DNA of 64,000 nt from Chloroflexota bacterium (lineage in GTDB: Bacteria; Chloroflexota; Anaerolineae; JAAEKA01). This document shows, piece after piece, positions 8,046 to 18,000 of this stretch (position 1 is its first letter; each line of letters begins with the position of its first letter). A program made the translations under genes and the position numbers. The notes beneath the pieces were generated by a model. The model did not search any database. It was not told where the DNA came from and saw only the letters and a program-made list of their open reading frames with translations. The stretch covers positions 1 to 64,000 of the forward strand of contig JAYELL010000053.1 of NCBI GenBank assembly GCA_034717495.1, in the 5' to 3' direction.

Positions 8046-9086
8046 CTAAGTTTGGGTGCCCGGACTGCGTTTGCGTCGCCGATCGACGTAAAAAGTGAGC
8101 ACCATCACCAGCAAAAGCAACCCACCCCACGCAATCTGGCGGAAGAAGATGGCTGCGCTGGAAGGGAACAACTCCAACATCAACATGTTGAGGCCGGTCG
8201 AGAGGAACTGTATGCTCAACACAGCCAGCACCAGGCCGGAGACCGTGCCGAAGCCACCGGTGTAGCTGACGCCACCCAAAATAGCGATAAGCACTGTCAG
8301 CAAGATGAACGATGCGCCGAAGTCTGGTTTGGCCGAGTTGGTTCGGGCCAGGAAGATGATGCCCGCAATGCTGGCCACCAGACCGGCGATCCAGTATGTG
8401 CGTAACAGCACGCGGTTGCTGTTGATACCTGAGTAGAGGGCTGCCGTCGGGTTGGTGCCAAGCATGTAGACGTTGAAGCCAAAGGTCGTGCGGTTGAGCA
8501 TGATAGAAAAGACAACAGCTATCACAGTGAAGACGATGACGGGGATCGGCAGGCCCAGAATGTAGCCGTTGCCGATGAAAGCCAACTGGGTTGTAGTGAT
8601 GGCCGGACCACCCGTGACTACGAACGACAGGCCGGTGTAGATGGCACCGGTGCCCAGGGTGGCCAGAATCGGTGTGATGCCCACGGTCGATACCAGGAAC
8701 CCGTTGAACAGGCCGCAGATAGAACCGACGATGAGGGCGCTGATCATGGCCAGGGGAATAACCAATACCGGCGACATGCCGGCGCCATTCTCGCCGGCCA
8801 GCCGTGTCAGAACCAACGCCGCTACTACCGCCGACAGGTTGGCCGCGCCGACGATGGACAGGTCAATGCCGCCGGTCAGCATGGTGATCATGATGGCGAA
8901 AGCCAGGATGCCGTACTCCGGAAACTGTACCATCATCGACTGCATGTTCCTGATGGTCAGAAACTTGTCGGGCAGCAACAGGCTGAATGCCACGAAGATG
9001 GCAAATGAGATGACAAACAGGCGCAGCGTATAAATGTCGAACGGCAGACGGTTTATCAATGAATTCCGAGAAGTAGTTTTTTCCAT
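8046..9086 (-). CDS. Sugar ABC transporter permease (RbsC/LsrD type), second permease
   Basis: A 346-residue polytopic inner-membrane protein of the branched-chain/ribose permease family (about 8-10 hydrophobic segments). Family signatures include [23 protein letters not shown]-type helices, [16 protein letters not shown] and [20 protein letters not shown]. The product pairs with the permease encoded immediately upstream (12-bp gap), as in LsrC/LsrD-type importers with two different permeases. It forms half of the membrane channel for the sugar bound by the lipoprotein at 11721-12788. Confidence 0.88.
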   Translation of the reverse strand: MEKTTSRNSLINRLPFDIYTLRLFVISFAIFVAFSLLLPDKFLTIRNMQSMMVQFPEYGILAFAIMITMLTGGIDLSIVGAANLSAVVAALVLTRLAGENGAGMSPVLVIPLAMISALIVGSICGLFNGFLVSTVGITPILATLGTGAIYTGLSFVVTGGPAITTTQLAFIGNGYILGLPIPVIVFTVIAVVFSIMLNRTTFGFNVYMLGTNPTAALYSGINSNRVLLRTYWIAGLVASIAGIIFLARTNSAKPDFGASFILLTVLIAILGGVSYTGGFGTVSGLVLAVLSIQFLSTGLNMLMLELFPSSAAIFFRQIAWGGLLLLVMVLTFYVDRRRKRSPGTQT

Positions 9087-9098
9087 CTGTTATGCTAC

Positions 9099-10097
9099 CT
9101 AAGCATCCGCCAGGCCGAAAGATTGTTTGCCGGCGCGGCGTGCCTGGATGGCAGGGATGCCCGTACCAACCAGGATGATGATGCCAATGACGACCCGTTG
9201 CCAGACGGTGGGGACGCCGATCAGAATCAGGCTGTTGTTGGCAATGATCACCAGGATCACGCCCAGGATAGTGCCGATCACCGTGCCGCGGCCGCCGGTC
9301 AGGGTTGCGCCGCCCAGGACCACGGCGGCGATCACGTTCAACTCCATGCCGACGATGTCCTGGGGATTGGACTGGCGGGCAAGCGAGCCGAAGGTCATGC
9401 CGGCGATTCCCGATAATAGGCCGACAAAGGCATAGATGAAATATTGGATGCGGGTGATGTTGAAACCGGCCCGGTCGGCGGCCTCGGGGGCGCCGCCCAG
9501 GGCATAGATGCCTCGACCCAACATCGTATACCTCAAAAGCAGCCACACGCCAAAGGCAATGACTATCGTCATAATGACAGCCGGATGCAGGATGGCCATG
9601 CCTCTCTCCTGGGGAATATTCATCAGCGACGACCGGGCAAAGGCCGTCATGGCCGGCGGTACATCCCGGATGATCTGGTTGCCGATGGCGAAGAGCAGAA
9701 AACCGTGGATCATGCTGAGGGTGCCCAGGGTCACGATCAGGGTGGGCAGCTTAAACTGGGCAATAAAGAAGGCGTTGATCATTCCCAATCCCAGCCCGAT
9801 GACCGCGGCGACAATAAAGAACAACCAGATCGGCGCATCGGGCGAATAGGCCATGAGCAGCTTGGTGGTTGCGTGTAAGGCGAAGACAGCGACCGCTGTA
9901 AAGGAGACGTCGATCCCTCCCGAGATGAGCACGATAAGCACCCCCATGGCGAAGATGCCGGTGACAATGCTGCTGCGCAGGAGGGTAAATAGATTGCCGA
10001 CGGTGAAAAAGGTCGGGTTGTTGAGCCCAATGATGAGGCACAGGCCGACAATGGTTATGGCCACCAGGGTTTCGTTGCGGCGAAAGATGCGGTTCAT
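9099..10097 (-). CDS. Sugar ABC transporter permease (RbsC/LsrC type), first permease
   Basis: A 332-residue membrane protein of the ribose-permease family with [31 protein letters not shown] and [21 protein letters not shown] motifs. Its start lies only 4 bp after the ATPase stop, so the two are translationally close. It is distinct from the second permease, so the transporter is a heterodimeric-channel type, as in LsrACDB and related RhaSTPQ-type systems. Confidence 0.88.
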   Translation of the reverse strand: MNRIFRRNETLVAITIVGLCLIIGLNNPTFFTVGNLFTLLRSSIVTGIFAMGVLIVLISGGIDVSFTAVAVFALHATTKLLMAYSPDAPIWLFFIVAAVIGLGLGMINAFFIAQFKLPTLIVTLGTLSMIHGFLLFAIGNQIIRDVPPAMTAFARSSLMNIPQERGMAILHPAVIMTIVIAFGVWLLLRYTMLGRGIYALGGAPEAADRAGFNITRIQYFIYAFVGLLSGIAGMTFGSLARQSNPQDIVGMELNVIAAVVLGGATLTGGRGTVIGTILGVILVIIANNSLILIGVPTVWQRVVIGIIILVGTGIPAIQARRAGKQSFGLADA

Positions 10098-10101
10098 GGC
10101 G

Positions 10102-11598
10102 CTATTCCTCGATCAGCTTGGCGGACAGTTCGTTTTCGTCCGTTTCCTGAGGCAATATCCTCTCGACGATGCGCCCGTGGCGCATCAGCAGAATGAGGTT
10201 GCAGGTCTGCAACAGCTCAGGAATGTCGTCGGAGATCACCAGTAGCCCCATGCCTTCACCCGCCAGTTGTTTCATCATATCGTGTAGTTCGTTTTTCGAG
10301 CCGATATCCACGCCAACCGTTGGCCCATTCATGATCATGAGGCGCGGTTTGCTGGCCAGCCACTTGGCCAGCACGACACGCTGTTGGTTTCCACCCGATA
10401 ACGTATAAACCGGCAGTTCAGGATCGGAGGTTTTTATGCGGAGTGCTTCGACCCATTTGTCCACCTGTTCGTCGACCTGCCGGGGATCGGTCAGGCCCAA
10501 CGCGCCACGCAGACTATCGATGATGCGAACCACCAGGTTGCGACCGACGGACTGTTCCAGGAAGAGTCCCTCGGTGAGGCGATCCTCGGGCAGATAGCCA
10601 ATGTCGTGGCTAATGGCGTCCTGAATAGAATTGATCTCGACCTGTTTGCCATTCATGTAGATGAGGCCGGCGTCAGTGGACAAAATACCATAAAGAGCGA
10701 GAGCCAATTCGGTGCGACCCGAGCCCAGCAGGCCGGTTACGCCCACGATTTCACCCCCTCGCAGTTCAAAGGTGATATCCTCCAGCATGTCGCCGGCAGA
10801 AAGGCCTTCGACCTTGAGCAGGGCAGGTTGGCTTGTGTCTGGTGTAAACTCGTATGATTCCTCGGAAATGGCGTGGCCTGTCATCTCGTAGGTGAGGCGG
10901 GCATTGTCGTATTCGCTGCGCTCGCCTACGCTGACGATCCTGCCATTTCGCATGACGATCATCGTCTCGGATATCTCCAGCACTTCGTTCAGCTTGTGGC
11001 TGATGAAGAGGAAGGCAATACCGCGACGTCTTTGTAACCTGTGAATCACCGAGAAGAGGTTGCGGATCTCTCGCTCGGTCAGCGCGCTGGTGGGCTCATC
11101 CATGATAATGAGCTGGGCATTCCGGCGCAGGGCCTTGGCAATGGCGATGAGCTGTTTGTTGGCGACCGACATTTCCTCTACGTACGCGTCGAGAGGAAGG
11201 TCCACCTCGATCTGCGCCAATGCGTCTTCGGCGACTTGATGGACCCACCGCCAGTTGACCAGGCGCCGGCCCTCGGCCAGCTCCTCATTCAGAGCGATGT
11301 TTTCGGCAACCGTCAGATTTGGAAAGAGGGAAAAGTCCTGATAGATAACCTGGATGCCCTCACGGATGGCGTCGATAGGCTCGATTTCCTCGAATTCCTT
11401 GCCGTTGATGATCACTGTGCCAGCGTCCCGCTCGTAGACACCGGCGATGATCTTGATCAGCGTCGATTTACCGCAGCCGTTCTCCCCGACCAGGCAGTGG
11501 ATTCTGCCCGGTTCGATGGTCAGATCGACCCCCCGAAGCGCATGCACGCCGGCAAAGGATTTGAAGATGCCAGTGAGGTGCAGAAGTTCATCGGTCAT
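10102..11598 (-). CDS. Sugar ABC transporter ATPase (two nucleotide-binding domains)
   Basis: A 498-residue tandem ATPase of the RbsA/XylG/LsrA class. The first domain has Walker [14 protein letters not shown] and Walker [14 protein letters not shown] with an ABC-signature equivalent around [14 protein letters not shown]. The second has a Walker-A-like [14 protein letters not shown], signature [15 protein letters not shown] and [17 protein letters not shown]. In the second Walker B the usual DEPT is NGPT, so the Asp-Glu pair is lost and this site may be catalytically weak; one degenerate site is common in this class. The ATG at 11598 was chosen as it begins the conserved domain; no strong ribosome site is visible. 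Confidence 0.88.
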   Translation of the reverse strand: MTDELLHLTGIFKSFAGVHALRGVDLTIEPGRIHCLVGENGCGKSTLIKIIAGVYERDAGTVIINGKEFEEIEPIDAIREGIQVIYQDFSLFPNLTVAENIALNEELAEGRRLVNWRWVHQVAEDALAQIEVDLPLDAYVEEMSVANKQLIAIAKALRRNAQLIIMDEPTSALTEREIRNLFSVIHRLQRRRGIAFLFISHKLNEVLEISETMIVMRNGRIVSVGERSEYDNARLTYEMTGHAISEESYEFTPDTSQPALLKVEGLSAGDMLEDITFELRGGEIVGVTGLLGSGRTELALALYGILSTDAGLIYMNGKQVEINSIQDAISHDIGYLPEDRLTEGLFLEQSVGRNLVVRIIDSLRGALGLTDPRQVDEQVDKWVEALRIKTSDPELPVYTLSGGNQQRVVLAKWLASKPRLMIMNGPTVGVDIGSKNELHDMMKQLAGEGMGLLVISDDIPELLQTCNLILLMRHGRIVERILPQETDENELSAKLIEE

Positions 11599-11636
11599 GC
11601 TGGGACGTCCGGCTCCTTCTGCCGGGTGGGTGAAGC

Positions 11637-11669
11637 ACCTTCCTGGAAGCAATAGGCTTCCAGGAAGGT
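11637..11669. promoter_or_regulatory. Intercistronic hairpin between binding-protein and ATPase genes
   Basis: ACCTTCCTGGAAGC and GCTTCCAGGAAGGT form a perfect 14-bp stem around a 5-base loop. The hairpin lies just downstream of the sugar-binding protein stop and upstream of the ATPase start on the - strand. No U-run follows. Such structures after binding-protein genes commonly protect the upstream mRNA from 3' exonucleases or partly end transcription, which makes the binding protein more abundant than the transporter. Confidence 0.7.
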
Positions 11670-11720
11670 TTGCAACATCCGGCGCCTTCGCAAGGCATCG
11701 GATAAGAGAGATCGAGGATG

Positions 11721-12788
11721 CTAGAACGGATAATCTGGCGCGCTCTCGGCATTAACGTAGACAGCGCCGTCGCCGTACAATACGTTGCCTTCAGCGATCA
11801 GGTTGTTGTAGCCATCGATACCCAGGTCGGTACCCTCACCGATTTCCTCACCATTGATATACATCAGAGCAATCTGGTTGCAGGCGGCGCCGGCTACGGC
11901 CGGATCCCAGAAGCCAATGTAATCGACGGCGCCGGTGTCAAACAGATCACCGACAATGGAGGGCAGGGTCGTACCCACTTCAGAGACCTCATCCTGCAAG
12001 CCGGCTTCCTCAATGGCGCGGCCGATGCCGACGGGATCAGTGGAGGCACTGCTCTGGAAGCCCTTGAGGTTGGGATAGGCCGCCAGGACCTCTTTGGCCT
12101 TCTGGTAGGCGATCTCGGCGTCGTCGAACGCTTCGACTTTGTCGCCGGCCATAACCATGTTGGGATAGGCCTCTTTCTGGCGTGCAATACCGCCGTCCAC
12201 CCACTCGTTGTGAGTCTTGGAACCAAGGCTGCCCACGAATACGACGTATTCGCCCTCTTCACCCATCTCAGCGGCCAGGCGATCCATAAGACCGGCGCCA
12301 AAAGCGGTGTTGTCGAAGGCCTCGATGTCGTAGTGCATGTTCTCCTGGTTGCTGGCTTCGTGGGTGATGACAGTGATGCCGGCGTCCATAGCTTTCTTGA
12401 GCACCGGATCGAGCTGGGTTGGGTCCATGGGAACGACACACAGGGCGTCCACTCCCTGGGCGATCAGGTCCTCGATGATAGCGATCTGCTGGGCGGCGTC
12501 GGCCTCGGCCGGGCCGACGAGGGTGGCATTGACTCCTGGATGTTCATCGCCCCAGGCGTTGACGCCATCTTCCATGCGGTTGAACCAGCTAATGCCGGCG
12601 ATCTTGACGACGGTCACAAACTCCAGGGGTTCTTCACTGGCTTCTTCCGCCGGTTTTTCAGCAGCAGGGGCTTCTTCCGCCGGCGCTTGTTCGGCGGCGG
12701 GCGCTGGCACGGAAACGGGGGCGGCGCATGCAGATACGAGCATGGCGAAGATCAAAACTACAGCTACGACGGGAAACAGACGTTTCAT
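11721..12788 (-). CDS. Sugar-binding lipoprotein of the ABC importer (LsrB/RhaS-like)
   Basis: A 355-residue protein with a lipoprotein signal peptide ending in the lipobox LVSAC, then a Pro/Ala/Glu linker of about 40 residues, then a periplasmic-binding-protein type I fold. Segments such as [37 protein letters not shown] and [17 protein letters not shown] resemble rhamnose/autoinducer-2-type binding proteins more than ribose or xylose ones. AAGGAG precedes the ATG. It should be membrane-anchored outside the cell membrane and deliver the pathway's sugar to the permeases. The ligand is unknown. Confidence 0.87.
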   Translation of the reverse strand: MKRLFPVVAVVLIFAMLVSACAAPVSVPAPAAEQAPAEEAPAAEKPAEEASEEPLEFVTVVKIAGISWFNRMEDGVNAWGDEHPGVNATLVGPAEADAAQQIAIIEDLIAQGVDALCVVPMDPTQLDPVLKKAMDAGITVITHEASNQENMHYDIEAFDNTAFGAGLMDRLAAEMGEEGEYVVFVGSLGSKTHNEWVDGGIARQKEAYPNMVMAGDKVEAFDDAEIAYQKAKEVLAAYPNLKGFQSSASTDPVGIGRAIEEAGLQDEVSEVGTTLPSIVGDLFDTGAVDYIGFWDPAVAGAACNQIALMYINGEEIGEGTDLGIDGYNNLIAEGNVLYGDGAVYVNAESAPDYPF

Positions 12789-12907
12789 GGTTCTACTCTC
12801 CTTGAGATAGGTTAAAAAAACGGATTGTGAAACGACGGGAAGTGATCTTGATACTAGTGTTTACTGATTTCAGCGTCACCTCCTTGTTTTGATGTGATCT
12901 GGCTGTT

Positions 12908-13546
12908 CTAACTTGTTGCTGGTTCGACGATGGCGGCTAACATGATTGTGAAGGCGGCGCAGCCAGGATCCACCTTGCCCTCGGTACGCTCACCCACCCA
13001 ACTTGCCCGGCCAACTTTGCTGCGCAATGGCGTCACACTGTCTCGACCAGCTTCCGCCGCGCTCAGGGCCTGAGCGCCGGCCTCCTCCAGCGTCTCGCCC
13101 GCCGCCACCGCTGTTGCAAGCACCTCACTGGCCGGATGCATGGCGTCCACGATGGTTTTGTCGCCAGGCCTGGCTTTGCCGCGCTCCTGGATACCGGCGT
13201 CGGCGGCAACCAACATTTGGCTGATCTCCTGCGCTGAGAGTTCACTCTTGCCTTTGGCTTCCTTGCCTGCCCGCATCAAAGCGGTGGCAAGCAGGGTGCC
13301 CATGGTGGAGGGAGCGGTTCGATTGGCTGCCATGCCGGCCCCAACCAGAAACTTGCCGATGTCGTCCGTGGACGTGTCAGCGGCATAGATCGACAGCGCG
13401 TCGGCGATCTTTCCCATGGTGATGCCCAGATCGCCGTCGCCCAAAGCCTGGTCCAGCGAGGTTAAGTAGTCTCGCTGTTGGCTCAATGCAACGCAAGCCC
13501 GCTTCATGGCTTCCGCCACGGCCTGGCCTTGAATCTCTTCTGTCAT
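12908..13546 (-). CDS. dhaL: Dihydroxyacetone-kinase-type ATP-binding subunit DhaL
   Basis: A 212-residue all-helical nucleotide-binding subunit, the usual length. [17 protein letters not shown] contains the Mg-coordinating Asp cluster (GDGDxG), and [12 protein letters not shown] and [17 protein letters not shown] are the conserved later blocks. It acts with the DhaK subunit encoded immediately upstream. No DhaM/EIIA gene is present, so ATP rather than PTS phosphate is the likely donor. In this operon the substrate may be dihydroxyacetone or a 4-carbon ketose such as erythrulose; that is inference from known relatives. Confidence 0.88.
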   Translation of the reverse strand: MTEEIQGQAVAEAMKRACVALSQQRDYLTSLDQALGDGDLGITMGKIADALSIYAADTSTDDIGKFLVGAGMAANRTAPSTMGTLLATALMRAGKEAKGKSELSAQEISQMLVAADAGIQERGKARPGDKTIVDAMHPASEVLATAVAAGETLEEAGAQALSAAEAGRDSVTPLRSKVGRASWVGERTEGKVDPGCAAFTIMLAAIVEPATS

Positions 13547-13615
13547 GCAGGGTCCTCCTGGCTGGTACGTCCCGAGCGAAGTGAGCTCGAGGCAGCGCTT
13601 ATTGCTGGATATGGC

Positions 13616-14614
13616 CTAACCCTGGATGAAGAAGGGTGTCCGGGCTGGGTAATCAAGCAGTTCGGCCAGCTCATCGTCCAGGCGCAGGAAGGTGAAGGAG
13701 GCGCCTGCCATTTCCATGGAGGTGGCGTACTCGCCCACGTAGGCCCGATGCACTGAAATGCCCTGCTCGGCAAGCATCTGGTGCACCTTGCGGTACATGA
13801 TGTAAAGTTCCTCGGGCGGCGTGGCGCCCAGGCCGTTGACCATCACCGCCAGGCGGTCGCCCTCTTCTGGCTGCAGGTCGTCGAGAATGGCTGTGGTCAT
13901 ACGCTCGGAAATCTGGTCGGCGGTCTGAAGTTGCTCCCGCTTCATGCCAGGTTCGCCATGGATACCCATGCCGATCTCCATCTCGCCATCGCCGATGGTG
14001 AATGTCGGTGTGCCGGCCATGGGCACCGTGCAGGGCGAAAGAGCCACGCCCATGGTGCGGGTATTGGCCAACGTCTTCTCGGCAATGGCGACCACTTCAT
14101 CCAATGAGCCGCCCATATCTGCCTTGGCCCCAGCCGTCTTGAAGGCGAAAACCATGCCCGCGACTCCCCGGCGGCGGTCCGCCTCCTCGGGTGGCGCCGA
14201 GGCGACATCATCTTTCACCAGTACTGTGCGGACCTCAATATCCTCGAATTCGGCCAACTCGGCTGCCATGTCAAAGTTCAAGACATCGCCGCCATAGTTG
14301 CCGTAGATGTAGACAACACCTTTGCCACCGTGAATACGTTGCGTGACCCACAACATCTGCTCGGCACCGGGGGACGCGAAGACGTCCCCAACGGCACAAC
14401 CATCCAGCATACCCTGGCCGACGTAGCCGAGGAATACAGGTAGATGGCCCGACCCGCCGCCGGTAGCCAGCGCTACCTTGCCCTCGACCGGTGAGTCGGC
14501 GCGCACGATGCAATGGATGTCTTCGGTATGGGCGAGTTGATCCGGATGGGCCTTGATCAAGCCTTCCAGCATCTCCGGGACAAAATCAGCCGGATCGTTT
14601 AGAATTTTCTTCAT
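13616..14614 (-). CDS. dhaK: Dihydroxyacetone-kinase-type substrate-binding subunit DhaK
   Basis: A 332-residue subunit with ATGGGSGHLPVFLGYVG at the N-terminal substrate pocket and GMGIHGEPGMKR, whose His forms the covalent hemiaminal with the ketose carbonyl in DhaK. AGGAGG lies six bases before the chosen ATG. The start overlaps the end of the MtnK-like kinase gene by 29 bp, which supports translational coupling. The natural substrate could be dihydroxyacetone, erythrulose or another short ketose. Confidence 0.88.
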   Translation of the reverse strand: MKKILNDPADFVPEMLEGLIKAHPDQLAHTEDIHCIVRADSPVEGKVALATGGGSGHLPVFLGYVGQGMLDGCAVGDVFASPGAEQMLWVTQRIHGGKGVVYIYGNYGGDVLNFDMAAELAEFEDIEVRTVLVKDDVASAPPEEADRRRGVAGMVFAFKTAGAKADMGGSLDEVVAIAEKTLANTRTMGVALSPCTVPMAGTPTFTIGDGEMEIGMGIHGEPGMKREQLQTADQISERMTTAILDDLQPEEGDRLAVMVNGLGATPPEELYIMYRKVHQMLAEQGISVHRAYVGEYATSMEMAGASFTFLRLDDELAELLDYPARTPFFIQG

Positions 14615-15860
14615 GAGTTTCCTCCTGAACAATAGCAATCAGGTCCTCGATGCTGGTCACCGACCTGCGTTCCAGAACCCAGCGAGTGCCGATACGAATA
14701 GCCAGCCGCTCGGCAACAGCCCGCTGTTCCAGATCTTCGATGGTCGTCAAGTCCCAAACGCTGACGATTCCCATCATGCGCCGCAGGAACTTGGTGCCAC
14801 CGTGGCCGGCTGTCTCCTGCAGGAGTCTATGGATATAGCGGCGGCGATATTTGGCAAAAGCCTCATCACCACCAGGGAAGTCCCAGTAGGCCTCCGGAAC
14901 CAACTCACCGCGGTTGTTGTTGGCCCAGGTTTCGTCGAATTTTCGGGCGAATTCTTTCCAAATATCTCTGACCATTGCCAGCAGGTAAGCCTGATAGCGC
15001 TCTCTTTCGTCTGAATCGGGCGTATGGCCATAGTGCGAGAGATAGTTGAGAATGAGGTTTTGCAGAACCGCGCCAACATCATAGGCCATGGGACCAAAGA
15101 ATGCAAACTCCGGATCGATCACCCGGGTGTCCTCGGCGTTGAGCATAATGGAACCGGTGTGCAAGTCCGCGTGGATGAGCGCCTCGGCGTGAGTCATATA
15201 CGCCCTCTTCATCTCGGCGATGGCCATTTTCAGTTCCGGATTCGAGCGAACGGCCTGCACCTCGTCGTCAACCAGGGAGTTCCAGTTGTTCTCCTCTGAC
15301 TCCATGTAGGGGTTCGTGTAGACGAAGTCCTCCTGGAGCTTGCGAAGCTGTTCGTTGACGAATTTGGCCTCCAGAAGCTTTTTCTCCGGACCGGTGAGAT
15401 AGAGGTCGGAGGTAAAAAAGAGTGAGTTGACCAGGAAGGTAGAGATGTGATCGACAAATCGCGGATAGTGCTTTCGGGCCACCAGGCCCTTGCGCATGAT
15501 CTCATGTTCCTTGAGGTGCTCCATGATAACGAGGGACATCTCCTCGTCAAAATCATAGACTTCAGGGGCCAGGCCTGGGGCCAGTTCGTTATGCTTGAGC
15601 AACGCCTGGGTCTCGTAGCGCATACGTTCCCGGGTCAGTGGCCAGGAGTCTCCGGCTACGCGCAGGTAGGGCAGCGCCTGCTTGAGGATTACCGACTCCG
15701 CTGGATTGGCCCCGTTCTCAACGATAAATACCAGGTTCAGGTTGCCATCTCCAACCTCGCTGATGGACAGCTGGCTGAAATCGGAAAACACGCCTGCCAG
15801 CGCAGGGCGTTGCGCAATATAGTCTTTTATGGTGGTCTCATCCAAAGCGTGGTAGGCCAT
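14586..15860 (-). CDS. mtnK: S-methyl-5-thioribose kinase-like protein (MtnK family)
   Basis: A 424-residue kinase of the APH-like fold, close to the usual 390-420. The nucleotide loop is EVGDGNLNLVFIV with KQALPYLRV; the catalytic loop reads IHADLHTGSIM, where most MtnK have HGDLH; the metal motif is VIDPEFAFFGPM. MtnK phosphorylates the anomeric carbon of 5-methylthioribose, and relatives act on 5-deoxyribose. With the adjacent MtnA-like isomerase this gives the first two steps of 5-substituted ribose use. No MtnB, MtnD or DrdA-type aldolase is in the window, so the downstream route must differ or lie elsewhere. Confidence 0.83.
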   Translation of the reverse strand: MAYHALDETTIKDYIAQRPALAGVFSDFSQLSISEVGDGNLNLVFIVENGANPAESVILKQALPYLRVAGDSWPLTRERMRYETQALLKHNELAPGLAPEVYDFDEEMSLVIMEHLKEHEIMRKGLVARKHYPRFVDHISTFLVNSLFFTSDLYLTGPEKKLLEAKFVNEQLRKLQEDFVYTNPYMESEENNWNSLVDDEVQAVRSNPELKMAIAEMKRAYMTHAEALIHADLHTGSIMLNAEDTRVIDPEFAFFGPMAYDVGAVLQNLILNYLSHYGHTPDSDERERYQAYLLAMVRDIWKEFARKFDETWANNNRGELVPEAYWDFPGGDEAFAKYRRRYIHRLLQETAGHGGTKFLRRMMGIVSVWDLTTIEDLEQRAVAERLAIRIGTRWVLERRSVTSIEDLIAIVQEETHEENSKRSG

Positions 15861-15904
15861 TGTCAGGTGATCCTTGCTACTTGAGACGTTGCACCGTGAT
15901 GTCT

Positions 15905-17032
15905 CTACACTCGTTTTTCCGGGTACAACCCCAGAACCCCTTCCTCGGAGGCAGGGCAGATGCCGCGCTCGGTGATCAGGGCGGTAACCAGATGAGCCGG
16001 GGTAACGTCGAAGGCGTAGTTAGCGGCAGGGCTATCGCTCGGCGTCAGGAGGACGGTAATGATTTCGCCGTCATGTAGCCCCTGGATGGTCTTGATCTCC
16101 ATTGCATCCCGTTGCTCGATGGGGATCTCCCGCACGCCATTGCGCCGTTCCCAGTCAAATGTTGAGGATGGCAACGCGACGTACAGAGGAACCCCGTTGT
16201 CGCGAGCCGCCAAAGCCTTGAGATAGGTGCCGATCTTGTTGGCAACGTCGCCCGTGTACAGGGTGCGGTCGGTGCCAACGATAACGACATCCACCATGCC
16301 GTGCTGCATCAGGTGCCCGCCCACGTTGTCGGCGATGACGGTATGATCGATGCCGTGCTGGCCCAGTTCCCAGGCAGTCAGACGCGCGCCCTGGTTGCGA
16401 GGCCGGGTCTCGTCGACCCACACGTGGACGGCAATGCCATCGTCGTCAGCGGCATAAATGGGCGCTGTGGCCGATCCATAATCCACAAAGGCCAGCCAGC
16501 CAGCGTTGCAGTGGGTGAGGATATTGACCGGTTCTCCACCTTTGCGCTCACTGATCTCCTGGATGATTGTTTTGCCGTGTTGGCCGATGCGCCGGCAGAA
16601 GTCAGCGTCCTCGTCGGCAATAGTTTGAGCCGTGGCCAGCACTGCCTCGATTTTGGCCTCACGGTCGCTGCCTGCGGCGGAGATGGCTGCCAGTTGACGT
16701 TTAACCGCCCATTCCAGGTTGGTCGCCGTGGGTCGGGTTGCCGTGAGCAGGTCGCCGTCCCTGGCCAAGGCCGCCTCGAAGGCCGCCGCCGGCGTTCGAG
16801 GGGCGTGCAGCGCCGCCAGGTACATGCCATAACCCGCCGTAGCGCCGATGAGGCCAGCGCCGCGCACGTGCATGTCCGCGATGGCCCGCGCTACATCTTC
16901 GACCGTGACAAGATCCTCGACGATGAATCTGTGAGGCAGGTGGCGTTGGTCGATGATTTGCACTACAGCAGGATCGTTTTCCTTTAGCCAGATGGTTCGA
17001 TAGTGCTTACCTTGGACATTCATGCTTTGCAT
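15905..17032 (-). CDS. mtnA: S-methyl-5-thioribose-1-phosphate isomerase-like protein (MtnA/eIF2B family)
   Basis: A 375-residue enzyme. The N-terminal strand is GKHYRTIWL; then HVRGAGLIGATAGYGMYLA. The catalytic Cys lies in ILTHCNAGWLAFVDYG and the catalytic Asp in VIVGTDRTLYTGDVANKIGTY (more often GADR..ANGD). These are the two residues needed for aldose-1-phosphate to ketose-1-phosphate conversion. The same fold includes ribose-1,5-bisphosphate isomerase, which in archaea feeds RuBisCO, so pairing with an RLP is notable. The first of two close ATGs was chosen because AGGA lies five bases upstream. It is followed at 44 bp by the MtnK-like kinase gene. Confidence 0.86.
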   Translation of the reverse strand: MQSMNVQGKHYRTIWLKENDPAVVQIIDQRHLPHRFIVEDLVTVEDVARAIADMHVRGAGLIGATAGYGMYLAALHAPRTPAAAFEAALARDGDLLTATRPTATNLEWAVKRQLAAISAAGSDREAKIEAVLATAQTIADEDADFCRRIGQHGKTIIQEISERKGGEPVNILTHCNAGWLAFVDYGSATAPIYAADDDGIAVHVWVDETRPRNQGARLTAWELGQHGIDHTVIADNVGGHLMQHGMVDVVIVGTDRTLYTGDVANKIGTYLKALAARDNGVPLYVALPSSTFDWERRNGVREIPIEQRDAMEIKTIQGLHDGEIITVLLTPSDSPAANYAFDVTPAHLVTALITERGICPASEEGVLGLYPEKRV

Positions 17033-17103
17033 TGTTTCCTGAAGGTGCCCCGGGTCCGGGGACCGCTATGTCCAGCTGCCAACCGAGCGCTGGACAGGGG
17101 TCG

Positions 17104-18000
17104 TTAGAACATCTTGGGCAATAACGCGTCCCAGATCCGTTTATCGTTTTTGGTGGCCAGGTCGATGCTGTTCAGCGCCATGATCACGTACAGGGCGTCG
17201 GCGATGCTCACCTGGGCCAACCGGGAGGCGATAGCCTCGATGCGGGCTTCCCGGGCAACGCTCAGCAGCGTGACATCTGAAAACTCGGTGATTGGCGAAT
17301 GGGCATTTCCGGTGATGCAGACCGTGGCCGCTCCGTTCGCTTTGGCCTGCTTGAGCGTGAGAACAGGGTCCATGGAACTGCCCGATTGGGAGATCGCAAC
17401 CACAACGTCACCAGGGCCCATGAGCGCCACTTCCATCAGTTGGAGATAGGAGTCGGTTTGAGCCTTGCAGTTCAGGCCAAGCCGCAGCAGCATGTTGTAC
17501 ATGCTCTGCACGATGGGAGCCGATGTGCCGACCCCGACAATCAGAATGCGCTTGGCTGTGCCGAGCAGCTCGATGGCTTCAATCAGGGCATTCTCGTCCA
17601 GCACCTCCAGGGTGTCATAGAGTGCCTGGATGTTAGACATGAACACCTTGCGGGCGATGATCGCCGGCGCATCCCCCTCGAGGATATCGTCGTGAATGAC
17701 CTGGGTGGGACTGACCAGATCACGTGCGATGGACAGCTTCAGATCGGTGTAGCCCTGAAAGCCGGCATTTCGACAGAAGCGCAACACCGTTGTATCGCTC
17801 ACACCACATGCCTGAGCGACCTGGGCCATGGATAGTTCCATGATTTTTCCAGGCTGCTGCATAACCCAATTGGCCACACGGGCTTCCGATGCGGCCAACG
17901 CGGGAAAACTACTGCGAATGCGGGTCAGGGAGTTGATCGAGGATGGAGCTGTGGCGGTGGTTCGGCCATCGCCGTCTGGGTCTCGCTGCACGTGATACAT
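17104..18000 (-). CDS. RpiR-family transcriptional regulator (HTH + SIS domain)
   Basis: A 298-residue regulator. The N-terminal helix-turn-helix includes VANWVMQQPGKIMELSMAQ and ACGVSDTTVLRFCRNAGF; the C-terminal SIS domain has ILIVGVGTSAPIVQSM and VVVAISQSGSSMDPV. RpiR proteins sense phosphosugars through the SIS domain and usually control adjacent sugar operons. It is the promoter-proximal gene of the -strand operon that ends with the RLP, so it probably regulates that operon and itself. The first ~20 residues before the HTH are not conserved and the start is uncertain; no strong ribosome site is visible. Confidence 0.87.
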   Translation of the reverse strand: MYHVQRDPDGDGRTTATAPSSINSLTRIRSSFPALAASEARVANWVMQQPGKIMELSMAQVAQACGVSDTTVLRFCRNAGFQGYTDLKLSIARDLVSPTQVIHDDILEGDAPAIIARKVFMSNIQALYDTLEVLDENALIEAIELLGTAKRILIVGVGTSAPIVQSMYNMLLRLGLNCKAQTDSYLQLMEVALMGPGDVVVAISQSGSSMDPVLTLKQAKANGAATVCITGNAHSPITEFSDVTLLSVAREARIEAIASRLAQVSIADALYVIMALNSIDLATKNDKRIWDALLPKMF

